Positions 26,772-34,460 of a stretch of 55,527 nt of DNA are shown here, in pieces. The translations under genes and the position numbers were made by a program. The number at the start of each line of letters is the position of its first letter. Position 1 is the stretch's first letter. The notes below the pieces were generated by a model that saw only the letters and a list, made by a program, of their open reading frames with translations, was not told the origin of the DNA and made no database searches. The stretch lies in the NCBI GenBank assembly GCA_018242045.1, contig JAFECR010000024.1:2850-58376 (forward strand), written 5' to 3'. The stretch comes from Pseudomonadota bacterium. GTDB taxonomy: Bacteria > Pseudomonadota > Gammaproteobacteria > Berkiellales > Berkiellaceae.

Positions 26772-27509
26772 ATGGCGAAACTTAAATTGGCTTTTTTAGC
26801 ATCAGCAGTATTGATGGCAACAAATGTTCAAGCAGATTGGCAAGGAAATTTCTTATTGGGCGTATCTGCTGGTGGTGCATGGCATAATAACGATGAAGAT
26901 ATTACCGTGACACTGACACTTCCTCCTGATTCGGTAAGTTTTTCCGGTGCGAATGATAACAACGGTGATCATTTTATTTGGGGATTTTTAGGAGGTTACC
27001 AAGCACGTTGCAATAATTGGTTGGCAGGTCTTGAAGTGAATGTAGATTGGCGAGGTAACGATGATGATGTCAACGTTGCTGGCACCATCGCAGGAGATCC
27101 AGTTATTGCTACTATCAGTCGAGATAATGACGCTGTTGTAGGCATAACTGCTCGCTTGGGTTACAACATTTTGCCCTGTTTAATGCCTTATATTCGACTC
27201 GGGGCGGATTATAGTGATAGGGATTTTGACTTTGTTGGTTTTGAACCCGTATCAGGAATTACTGTTAGCAGCAATGATGATAATGGTAATGATAGATGGG
27301 GTTTTGTCGGTGGTGTGGGGCTAGAATACTTTATGCCAATGATTGCTGGATTATCTTTAAGAGCAGAGTGGGATTATCATAGCAGGGGCCATCACGATGA
27401 TATCACTGGCTTAGCTTCTGATGGTGAAACACTCTGGACGATAAGTAATGGTGGCAATCATCATGAACAAACAGCAAGAGCTTCTTTAGTTTATAATTTC
27501 CCAAGCTAA
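26772..27509 (+). CDS. Outer-membrane barrel paralogue 9
   Basis: 245 residues from ATG 26772, which has GAGGGG upstream; the frame reaches 26733 but that part is leader. It has a signal peptide ending NVQAD. The barrel motifs are as in paralogue 8, with loop 1 HNNDEDITVTL, loop 2 GNDDDVN and loop 3 SSNDDNGND. The final strand is TARASLVYNF. It has two mature Cys (turn 1 ARC, turn 2 LPC). The strands are nearly identical to its neighbours while the loops differ, a pattern expected for surface-exposed variation. Confidence 0.9.
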   Translation: MAKLKLAFLASAVLMATNVQADWQGNFLLGVSAGGAWHNNDEDITVTLTLPPDSVSFSGANDNNGDHFIWGFLGGYQARCNNWLAGLEVNVDWRGNDDDVNVAGTIAGDPVIATISRDNDAVVGITARLGYNILPCLMPYIRLGADYSDRDFDFVGFEPVSGITVSSNDDNGNDRWGFVGGVGLEYFMPMIAGLSLRAEWDYHSRGHHDDITGLASDGETLWTISNGGNHHEQTARASLVYNFPS

Positions 27510-27532
27510 TAGATCTTCTGCTGAAATAAATT

Positions 27533-27557
27533 AACCCCTGCAAAGCAGGGGTTTTTT
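27533..27557 (+). terminator. Intrinsic terminator, barrel paralogue 9
   Basis: AACCCCTG, a 5-base loop, then CAGGGGTTTTTT. Confidence 0.92.
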
Positions 27558-27618
27558 GTGAATATTCAAAATAATTAACTACTAATCTTGTGTCATTTTT
27601 TTGACGATAACGTTTAAT

Positions 27619-27647
27619 TTGAAAAATTATTATCTGTGACTTATACC
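27619..27647 (+). promoter_or_regulatory. Sigma70-type promoter, barrel paralogue 10
   Basis: TTGAAA (27619-27624), a 17-base spacer, and TATACC (27642-27647). Confidence 0.72.
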
Positions 27648-27690
27648 TAATTTTAGTGGTATTTTAACTAACTTCAGTTGAGGAACAACG

Positions 27691-28440
27691 ATGACAAAAT
27701 TCAAATTGGCTTTTTTAGCATCAGCAGTGCTGATGGCAACAAATGTTCAAGCAAATTGGCAAGGAAATTTCTTATTAGGCGTATCTGCTGGTGGTGCTTG
27801 GCATAATAACGATGATTTCTTTAATGTCTCTTTCACTGAGCCTGATGCATTCGCAACTTTTGCTGTAAATGATGACGGTGACGACAGCCATTTTATTTGG
27901 GGCTTTCTTGCAGGTTACCAGGGACGTTGTGACAATTGGCTAGCTGGCCTTGAAGTAAATGTGGATTGGAGAGGCAGTGACGATGATGATGTGAATTTTG
28001 CGCTTCAAAATTCACTGATACTGACGCCAATTGTTGGTACAGTCCATCGAGATAGAGATCCTGTCATAGGCATAACAGGACGTTTGGGTTATAACGTTTT
28101 GCCGTGCTTAATGCCTTATATTCGTTTAGGGATTGATTACAGTCAGAGAGAGTATGAACTCACTGCGGTACAAACAGCCGGTATTATCGGCCCTGCTGGT
28201 AGTTTTGGTGTGAACAGTGATAATAGTAAATGGGGCTTTGTCGGTGGTGCAGGTCTAGAATGGTTTATGCCTATGATTGCAGGCTTATCCCTCAGAGCAG
28301 AGTGGGATTTTCATACCAGAAATCATGATGATGATACCGCGGTAATAACCATTGCCGGTACTGAATCGGTTGTTGGCATTAGCGGGCTTGCACAGCGTCA
28401 TGAGCAATCAGCTAGAGCCTCTTTAGTTTATAATTTTTAG
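27691..28440 (+). CDS. Outer-membrane barrel paralogue 10
   Basis: 249 residues, with TTGAGGAA upstream of the ATG. It has a signal peptide ending NVQAN, then the usual barrel: GFLAGYQGRCDNWLAGLEVNVDW, IGITGRLGYNVLPCLMPYIRLG, WGFVGGAGLEWFMPM and RAEWDFHTRNHD. It ends SLVYNF directly at the stop. The bases after the stop still resemble the TTTATTCCCAAGCTAA end of a related gene, so a small duplication has shortened its C-terminus. It is the near-twin of paralogue 11. It has two mature Cys (turns 1 and 2). Confidence 0.9.
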   Translation: MTKFKLAFLASAVLMATNVQANWQGNFLLGVSAGGAWHNNDDFFNVSFTEPDAFATFAVNDDGDDSHFIWGFLAGYQGRCDNWLAGLEVNVDWRGSDDDDVNFALQNSLILTPIVGTVHRDRDPVIGITGRLGYNVLPCLMPYIRLGIDYSQREYELTAVQTAGIIGPAGSFGVNSDNSKWGFVGGAGLEWFMPMIAGLSLRAEWDFHTRNHDDDTAVITIAGTESVVGISGLAQRHEQSARASLVYNF

Positions 28441-28479
28441 TTTATTCCCAAGCTAATAAATCTCCCGCTGAAATAAGTT

Positions 28480-28508
28480 AAACCCCTGCAAAGCAGGGGT
28501 TTTTTTTG
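28480..28508 (+). terminator. Intrinsic terminator, barrel paralogue 10
   Basis: AAACCCCTG, a 4-base loop, CAGGGGTTT, and a T run. Confidence 0.92.
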
Positions 28509-28566
28509 AATATTCAAAATAATTAACTACTAATCTTGTATCATTTTTTTGACGATAACTTTTAAT

Positions 28567-28595
28567 TTGAAAAATTATTATCTGTGACTTATACC
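28567..28595 (+). promoter_or_regulatory. Sigma70-type promoter, barrel paralogue 11
   Basis: TTGAAA (28567-28572), a 17-base spacer, and TATACC (28590-28595); duplicated from the promoter of paralogue 10. Confidence 0.72.
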
Positions 28596-28638
28596 TAATT
28601 TGAGTGGTATTTTAACTAACTTCAGTTGGGGAACAACG

Positions 28639-29379
28639 ATGACAAAACTCAAATTGGCTTTTTTAGCATCTGCAGTACTGATGGCAACAAATGTTCAAGC
28701 AGATTGGCAAGGCAACTTCTTATTAGGCGTATCTGCTGGCGGTGCATGGCACAATAACACCGATGATTTCTTTTTCATGTCTTTTCTTTCGCCCACTGGA
28801 TTCACATCTTTTGCTGTGAACGATGACAGTGATGACAGCCATTTTATTTGGGGCCTTTTTGCAGGCTACCAAGCACGTTGTGACAATTGGTTAGCTGGTC
28901 TTGAAGTAAATGTGGATTGGAGAGGCAATAACGATGATGATGTAGATTTTGTACTTACAGATCCAGCCGTTACGCCAATTGTTGGTACAGTCCATCGAGA
29001 TAGAGATCCTGTCATAGGCATAACAGGACGTTTGGGTTATAACGTTTTGCCGTGCTTAATGCCTTATATTCGTTTAGGGATTGATTACAGCCAAAGAGAG
29101 TATGAACTCACTGCAACAGCCCCCAATATTCCGGCCTTTGGGAGTTTTGGTGTGAATAGTGATAATAATAAATGGGGCTTTGTGGGAGGTGCGGGCCTAG
29201 AATGGTTTATGCCGATGATTGCAGGTTTATCCCTCCGAGCTGAATGGGATTTTCATGTTAGAAACGATGATAATGATGATTCTGCAGTAATAGCTGTAGG
29301 TGCTACAACGGTTGGGATTAGTGGATTTTCACACACCCATGAGCAATCAGCTAGAGCCTCCTTAGTTTATAATTTCTAA
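28639..29379 (+). CDS. Outer-membrane barrel paralogue 11
   Basis: 246 residues from ATG 28639; the in-frame extension to 28600 is the untranslated leader shared with its twin. It has a signal peptide ending NVQAD. It differs from paralogue 10 mainly in loop 1 (FFFMSFLSPTGFTSF), in loop 2 after GNNDDDVDF, in loop 3 and in loop 4 (RNDDNDDSAV). It has two mature Cys (turn 1 ARC, turn 2 LPC). The last strand is SARASLVYNF. Confidence 0.9.
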   Translation: MTKLKLAFLASAVLMATNVQADWQGNFLLGVSAGGAWHNNTDDFFFMSFLSPTGFTSFAVNDDSDDSHFIWGLFAGYQARCDNWLAGLEVNVDWRGNNDDDVDFVLTDPAVTPIVGTVHRDRDPVIGITGRLGYNVLPCLMPYIRLGIDYSQREYELTATAPNIPAFGSFGVNSDNNKWGFVGGAGLEWFMPMIAGLSLRAEWDFHVRNDDNDDSAVIAVGATTVGISGFSHTHEQSARASLVYNF

Positions 29380-29401
29380 ATCGTTAGCTTAGCTTTATAT
29401 T

Positions 29402-29427
29402 AAGTGGGTTCTCAAAAGAACCCACTT
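29402..29427 (+). terminator. Intrinsic terminator, barrel paralogue 11
   Basis: AAGTGGGTTCT and AGAACCCACTT form an 11-bp stem; only a weak T-rich stretch follows. The stem differs from the CCCCTG stems of paralogues 7-10. Confidence 0.82.
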
Positions 29428-29505
29428 AATTTGCAAAATTTTGACATTAAGCAACCAATTACGCCTAAATTCCGCATTGTAATTTAAATTAAAAATCTTA
29501 GTGAT

Positions 29506-29534
29506 TTGACATGTTTAGTTTGCCGGCTTATACC
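29506..29534 (+). promoter_or_regulatory. Sigma70-type promoter, barrel paralogue 12
   Basis: TTGACA (29506-29511), a 17-base spacer, and TATACC (29529-29534). Confidence 0.78.
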
Positions 29535-29573
29535 TAAACTGTGTATGTTCAACTTTGCCAAGTTAGGATTAAA

Positions 29574-30338
29574 ATGATGAATAAATGGCGTATGGCTTTG
29601 CTCATATCAACTGCTTTGATGGCGACTGGTGCGCAAGCACAATGGTTAGCGAATTGGGTATTAGGACTTTCTGGATCATACAACTGGATTGATGCTGACG
29701 AAAACGGCGATGATCAAAAAGCAGGTTTTCTTATCAGCAATTTTGCGATGACAGAATTTGATTTAGGTGAGCAAAGTAATAATGTTTGGGGTTGGGGTGT
29801 TCTGGGCGGATATCAAGCCAGATGCAATGGCTGGTTGCTCGGCGTTGAATTTGCAGCGGATTGGTTAGACTCTGACAATGACGATAATGGATTTGCCTTC
29901 ACCAGCGTTTCTCCTTTTAATCGTAGCTGGATAGGGAATGTTAACTTTGAACGTGATTATATTCTTGCCTTAACGGGACGCATGGGATACGAAGCTTATC
30001 CCTATTTAATGCCTTATATCCGCGCAGGCGTTGAAACCAGCCGAGATAAAGTAAACTTTATTGTGTTCACACCCTCTACCAATGGCGGAGTGCCATTTTT
30101 GACAGCCTCAGGGGACAGTCATTGTCAATCTTGGCGCTTTATTGGCGGCATTGGCGCTGAAGTGCCGATACCCATTTTTGCTGGGGTTACTTTTAGAGCA
30201 GAATGGAATTTCCATTCCAATGGTAAATCCGTCGATGCAACCGCGCTTGCCAATGATGGTGCCACTTTGATATCGGTGAGCGGTAAACAAGAAACCAATA
30301 CGGCTAAAATATCCTTAGTTTATAATCTTCCTGCTTAA
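29574..30338 (+). CDS. Outer-membrane barrel paralogue 12
   Basis: 254 residues from ATG 29574 (ATG 29577 equally possible), after TTAGGAT. It has a signal peptide ending GAQAQ, then QWLANWVLGLSGSYNW, GVLGGYQARCNGWLLGVEFAADW, YLMPYIRAGVE, FIGGIGAEVP and RAEWNFHSNGK, ending KISLVYNLPA. It has two mature Cys: turn 1 (ARC), plus one at the start of predicted strand 6 (SHCQSW), a position used nowhere else in the array. It is the last member, intermediate between the two clades. Confidence 0.88.
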   Translation: MMNKWRMALLISTALMATGAQAQWLANWVLGLSGSYNWIDADENGDDQKAGFLISNFAMTEFDLGEQSNNVWGWGVLGGYQARCNGWLLGVEFAADWLDSDNDDNGFAFTSVSPFNRSWIGNVNFERDYILALTGRMGYEAYPYLMPYIRAGVETSRDKVNFIVFTPSTNGGVPFLTASGDSHCQSWRFIGGIGAEVPIPIFAGVTFRAEWNFHSNGKSVDATALANDGATLISVSGKQETNTAKISLVYNLPA

Positions 30339-30454
30339 AGGGGTGTGCTACAAAACTTTATTTAATCTATATGAGTAACAAACTTCAATTATGTTTGCTG
30401 AGTTGCCCGCCTATGTGAAAAAATAACCTAAAGATATTATTTGGGTAGAACATT

Positions 30455-30964
30455 GTGATAGATGAAAATGGATATCGGTTAAATGTTGGCATCATTATAA
30501 CTAACCACGCAGGGCAACTTTTCTGGGGTCGTCGGGTTGGCCAAGATGCTTGGCAGTTCCCACAAGGGGGCATCCATGATGATGAAAAGTTAGAGGAAGC
30601 CTTATACCGCGAAATGCAAGAAGAAGTTGGCTTAACGGCTAAGGATGTCACTGTTGTTGCTGAATCAAAACAATGGCTTAGTTATCGGCTACCCAAACGC
30701 TTGGTTCGCAATGATACTAAACCGATGTGTATTGGTCAGAAACAAAGATGGTTTTTGTTACGTCTTTTTGATGATCAAAAGATCAGACTAGATGCTACAA
30801 TAAAACCTGAATTTGATGACTGGCGTTGGGTTAGCTATTGGTTTCCTTTATTACAAGTGGTTTCATTTAAACGAGAAGTCTATCGACAGGCATTGTTAGA
30901 ATTTGCCCCTATAGTCATGCCGCTTAAAGACCCTTTAATGGTATTAGATCCTTTAGACAAATAA
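30455..30964 (+). CDS. rppH: RNA pyrophosphohydrolase (Nudix)
   Basis: A 169-residue enzyme that removes pyrophosphate from 5'-triphosphate mRNA and triggers decay. The Nudix box is complete: [23 protein letters not shown] at about residues 38-60. The N-terminus [15 protein letters not shown] and WQFPQGG are typical of RppH. The start is GTG. The order rppH-ptsP matches E. coli. Confidence 0.94.
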   Translation: MIDENGYRLNVGIIITNHAGQLFWGRRVGQDAWQFPQGGIHDDEKLEEALYREMQEEVGLTAKDVTVVAESKQWLSYRLPKRLVRNDTKPMCIGQKQRWFLLRLFDDQKIRLDATIKPEFDDWRWVSYWFPLLQVVSFKREVYRQALLEFAPIVMPLKDPLMVLDPLDK

Positions 30965-31004
30965 ACCATCGAATAAGCAACTCTTGTTTTCAGGGAAAAT
31001 ATCC

Positions 31005-33299
31005 TTGCTAAGCGTATTGCGACAAATCGTACAGGAAGTAAATGAAGCGCAAGACTTAAATGAAGTTTTGCGTCTCATTGTGCAACGCGTTTCTACTACG
31101 ATGAGTGTGGAAGCTTGCTCGGTATTCTTAGCTGACTATCGTCACCAGCAATATATTTTAGCCTCCTCGGTTGGTTTCTTAGAAGGCGTGGATGGTAAGC
31201 TTTGTATCAATTTTTTAGAAGGTCTCGTTGGTTTGGTAGGCATGCGTGAAGAGCCTATTAATTTAGAGGATGCACACAATCATCCAAATTATCGTTATTT
31301 TCCTCAAACAGGCGAAGAGCGTTATCAAGCTTTTTTGGGTGTGCCGATAATTCATCAAAGAAAGCTGGTTGGTGTTTTAGTTGTGCAACAACGTCAATCT
31401 CGTTGTTTTGATGAGGGTGAAGTTGCTTTTTTAGTTACGATTTGCGCTCAATTGGCAGGTTTGATTGTTCATGCTCAATTAGCAGGTACTATTTCAGATC
31501 TACCTAATAACCTCATTGGTTCAACTTTACAAGGTATTCAAGGGGCACCTGGGATTGCTATTGGTACTGCTGTTGTTGTACTTACTTGCGATTTAGATAC
31601 GGTACAAGATAAAGAAGTCAAGCAGGAAGATATTGCGCAAGAAATTGAATTATTTGAAAAAGCAATTGCTTTAACGCGCAGTGATATTCAACGGATAAAA
31701 GCAAGCTTAGATAAGAAATTACTGAGAGAAGAGCAGAATTTATTTGATGCTTATTTAAGCATCTTAGACAGCCCTAGCATTAAACAAGATATTTTAACAC
31801 TAATCCAGGAAGGACATTGGGCACCTTGGGCTTTGCGTAAAATTATTAAAAGGCAAGTTCATAAATTTGAAGCCATGGAAGATCCTTACTTGCGAGAGAG
31901 ATCGGCCGATTTGTTAGATCTGGGGCGCAGAGTCTTGGGTAATTTGCAATCAGAACATCTGCCGTCTTTGGAATATCCTAAAGATACCATTTTAGTAGGT
32001 GATGATGTTTCGGCCTCTGTTTTAGCGGAGGTGCCACAAGGCCAACTTCTTGGCATTGTGTCAGCAAAAGGATCAGCGAATGCTCATGTGGCGATTTTAG
32101 CGCGCGCAATAGGGATCCCCGCTGTGATGGGGGTGAGTGGCATACCTGGACATAAATTAGAAGGTAAAAAAATCGTTATCGATGGATATGCCGGAGAAGT
32201 ATTTACTTCACCCTCTTCCAAGATGATTAATGAATTTTATCGTTTAGCGCAAGAAGAAAAGAAACTCCATGCTGGATTAGATGAATTAAGAGAATTGCCT
32301 GCTCAAACTCAAGATGGCATTCACATTCCTTTATGTGCCAATGCCGGGTTAGTTGCAGATCTTCGCCCTGCTATCCAAGCTGGAGCACAAGGGATCGGAC
32401 TTTATCGTACAGAAGTACCGTTTATGATCCGTGACAGGTTTCCAGGGGAACAAGAACAATACCTGGTGTATCGTCAACTATTAGAAAGTTTTGCACCAAA
32501 GCCAGTGACAATTCGTACCTTGGATGTCGGGGGTGATAAAGTATTACCTTATTTTCCAGTTGAGGAAGATAATCCTTATTTAGGTTGGCGAGGGATCCGC
32601 GTTACTTTGGATCATCCAGAAATCTTTTTAGTACAATTGAGGGCATTATTACGAGCAAGTGCGGGCTTGAAAAATTTACGGATCCTTTTTCCGATGATTT
32701 CTTGTCTTACCGAGGTAGACGAAGCATTGCGTTTACTTCGCCAAGCACATCGCGAAGTGGTGGAAGAAGGCGCAAATGCCTCCTTTCCAGAAACCGGGGC
32801 CATGATAGAGGTTCCTTCTGCAGTTTATTTGGCAAATGAATTGGCAAAACGTCTAGATTTTCTTTCAGTGGGAAGTAACGATCTGACGCAATATTTATTA
32901 GCAGTTGATCGCAATAATATTCATGTTGCGAACATTTATGATTCATTACATCCTGCAGTACTTTGTGCCTTGAAAAATATTGTTGAAGCAGGCCATCGAC
33001 ATCATAAACAGATCAGTATTTGTGGGGAAATGGCAGGGGAACCCTTGGCTATTGTGGTATTATTGGGCTTGGGTTTTGATATGTTAAGCATGAATGCACA
33101 TAGTATCCCTCGCGTAAAATGGATCATTAGAAGTTTTACCATGGAACGAGCCAAAAAGGTGGTTGAAACGATAATGGATATGCATTATCCAAAGGATATT
33201 CGAACGTATCTTGAACAGGAACTAGAAGAAGCGGGCCTTAGCGGACTTTTCAGGGCGACAAGAGAATCGCAACAAGGACTTTCTGGTATTACTCAATAA
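31005..33299 (+). CDS. ptsP: PEP-protein phosphotransferase, nitrogen PTS enzyme I
   Basis: 764 residues from TTG 31005, chosen because AGGGA lies 8 bases upstream and the resulting N-terminus (MLSVLRQIVQEV) matches E. coli PtsP; a TTG at 30984 also opens the frame. It has an N-terminal GAF domain (about residues 10-155) and an enzyme-I domain whose phosphohistidine is His361 in SANAHVAILARAIGIPAVMG. The PEP-binding barrel follows, with TIRTLDVGGDK, GSNDLTQYLLAVDR and SICGEMAGEP. It phosphorylates NPr in the regulatory nitrogen PTS. Confidence 0.94.
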   Translation: MLSVLRQIVQEVNEAQDLNEVLRLIVQRVSTTMSVEACSVFLADYRHQQYILASSVGFLEGVDGKLCINFLEGLVGLVGMREEPINLEDAHNHPNYRYFPQTGEERYQAFLGVPIIHQRKLVGVLVVQQRQSRCFDEGEVAFLVTICAQLAGLIVHAQLAGTISDLPNNLIGSTLQGIQGAPGIAIGTAVVVLTCDLDTVQDKEVKQEDIAQEIELFEKAIALTRSDIQRIKASLDKKLLREEQNLFDAYLSILDSPSIKQDILTLIQEGHWAPWALRKIIKRQVHKFEAMEDPYLRERSADLLDLGRRVLGNLQSEHLPSLEYPKDTILVGDDVSASVLAEVPQGQLLGIVSAKGSANAHVAILARAIGIPAVMGVSGIPGHKLEGKKIVIDGYAGEVFTSPSSKMINEFYRLAQEEKKLHAGLDELRELPAQTQDGIHIPLCANAGLVADLRPAIQAGAQGIGLYRTEVPFMIRDRFPGEQEQYLVYRQLLESFAPKPVTIRTLDVGGDKVLPYFPVEEDNPYLGWRGIRVTLDHPEIFLVQLRALLRASAGLKNLRILFPMISCLTEVDEALRLLRQAHREVVEEGANASFPETGAMIEVPSAVYLANELAKRLDFLSVGSNDLTQYLLAVDRNNIHVANIYDSLHPAVLCALKNIVEAGHRHHKQISICGEMAGEPLAIVVLLGLGFDMLSMNAHSIPRVKWIIRSFTMERAKKVVETIMDMHYPKDIRTYLEQELEEAGLSGLFRATRESQQGLSGITQ

Positions 33300-33346
33300 A
33301 ACCTGCCATGCTTTTCTAAGGTAAACTTAACTTACCCTCTCAAACC

Positions 33347-34414
33347 ATGAAAACATATAAAGATCTTGCTGGTAAAAAAATACAACTGTCGATAATGGCA
33401 GTTGTTTTTATTTGTATTGCCATTACTGCTTATGTTTGCATGTCTTATTTAAAAGAATTGTATATAGGCAAAATTTATATTATTGGTGCTTTGGCATATG
33501 CTTCTATTTCTTTATTAGCAGTTGCCTATTTGTATAGTTCACTGCTAGATAGATTAAGCCAAAGTGAAGTGCGCTATCAGTTGGCGCAAGCTGATTTAAT
33601 CAGACTCAATAAAGATGCCAATGAGCAAGAAAAACTGACCAAGCTATTGCGCTTGGCATTAGAAAATGATGAGCTAACTATTCTATACCAACCCAGAGTT
33701 TCCACAAAAACAGGCAAAATTTGTGGCGCTGAAGCGCTAGTGAGATGGTTTCATGCAGATGTGGGCTGGATTTCACCAGATGAATTTATTCCTGTCGCGG
33801 AAAAAAGCGATCTTATTTTGCAATTGGGGCTTTGGGTGGTAAAAACAGTTTGCCAAAATATTAAAAAATGGCATGACTTGGGATTTTCTTTAAAAATTTC
33901 TATCAACTTATCCAAATACCAATTTCGCCAAGGCGACATTGTTAAGGATATTGCTCAAATTCTATGGGATACGCAAATAGCGCCATATTCGCTTGAAATA
34001 GAATTAACCGAAAATGTGTTATTAGAAAACCCTGAGAAATGTGCATTGATGTTATCGGTATTAAGATCGATGGGGGTGACCATTTTAGTGGATAATTTTG
34101 GTACAGGTAACTTACCCTTAAGTTATTTGCGACGTTATCCCATCAGCGCACTTAAAATAGCGCGTACCTTTGTGCGCAATATCAGTTTAAGCTCCCAAGA
34201 TAATGGCATAGTAAATGCGATTATTGCGATGGGTAAAGGCTTAAAATTAAGAATAATTGCAGAAGGTGTTGAAACCAAAGAACAAGCAGGTTATCTAATT
34301 AAACATGAAGTAGACGAACTTCAAGGATATCATATCAGCCTCCCTTTAGCTGAAGAAGAATTTTCGGTAAAATTGCAAGAAGACGTTGTTCCCATCATTT
34401 CTCTCAAGCATTGA
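33347..34414 (+). CDS. Membrane-anchored EAL-domain protein, active site altered
   Basis: 355 residues. Two transmembrane helices (about 12-34 and 42-64) are followed by a short coiled stretch and an EAL domain (about 100-345). Most c-di-GMP phosphodiesterase residues are present: EAL 129-131, Asn187, Glu222, Asp249, Lys270, Glu309 and Gln326. The usual DDFGTG metal motif reads DNFGTG, so the second Asp is Asn250. The loop-6-like region is also unusual. It may be a weak phosphodiesterase or a binding-only receptor. No GGDEF domain is present. It lies between ptsP and a TSUP transporter. Confidence 0.88.
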   Translation: MKTYKDLAGKKIQLSIMAVVFICIAITAYVCMSYLKELYIGKIYIIGALAYASISLLAVAYLYSSLLDRLSQSEVRYQLAQADLIRLNKDANEQEKLTKLLRLALENDELTILYQPRVSTKTGKICGAEALVRWFHADVGWISPDEFIPVAEKSDLILQLGLWVVKTVCQNIKKWHDLGFSLKISINLSKYQFRQGDIVKDIAQILWDTQIAPYSLEIELTENVLLENPEKCALMLSVLRSMGVTILVDNFGTGNLPLSYLRRYPISALKIARTFVRNISLSSQDNGIVNAIIAMGKGLKLRIIAEGVETKEQAGYLIKHEVDELQGYHISLPLAEEEFSVKLQEDVVPIISLKH

Positions 34415-34420
34415 CAAAAA

Positions 34421-34460
34421 TATACTTGTTGCATGCCTAATTCAAACTGGAAAGAGTATA
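34421..34460. repeat. Short palindromic repeat copy D
   Basis: TATACTT at the left and CCTAATTCAAACTGG plus AAAGAGTATA at the right reproduce both ends of the longer repeat with the middle deleted. The right end abuts the TSUP start codon. Confidence 0.6.

Larger units (their letters stand above)
27553..29379 (+). repeat. Recent tandem duplication of a whole barrel transcription unit
   Basis: The sequence from the tail of one terminator through promoter, leader and most of the coding region of paralogue 10 recurs for paralogue 11. The offset is 948 bp (ATG 27691 versus 28639). The upstream 130 bases and several coding blocks are almost identical. The differences concentrate in predicted loops. 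Confidence 0.85.

Noticed and set aside
25663..28508. The recurring CCCCTG/CAGGGG palindromes as a CRISPR-like array
   Set aside because: They are about 950 bases apart, each right after a barrel stop codon and followed by T runs, so they are terminators.
18429..30454. The barrel array as a mobile genomic island
   Set aside because: No integrase, tRNA end, transposase or direct flanking repeats are visible; tandem duplication explains it better.
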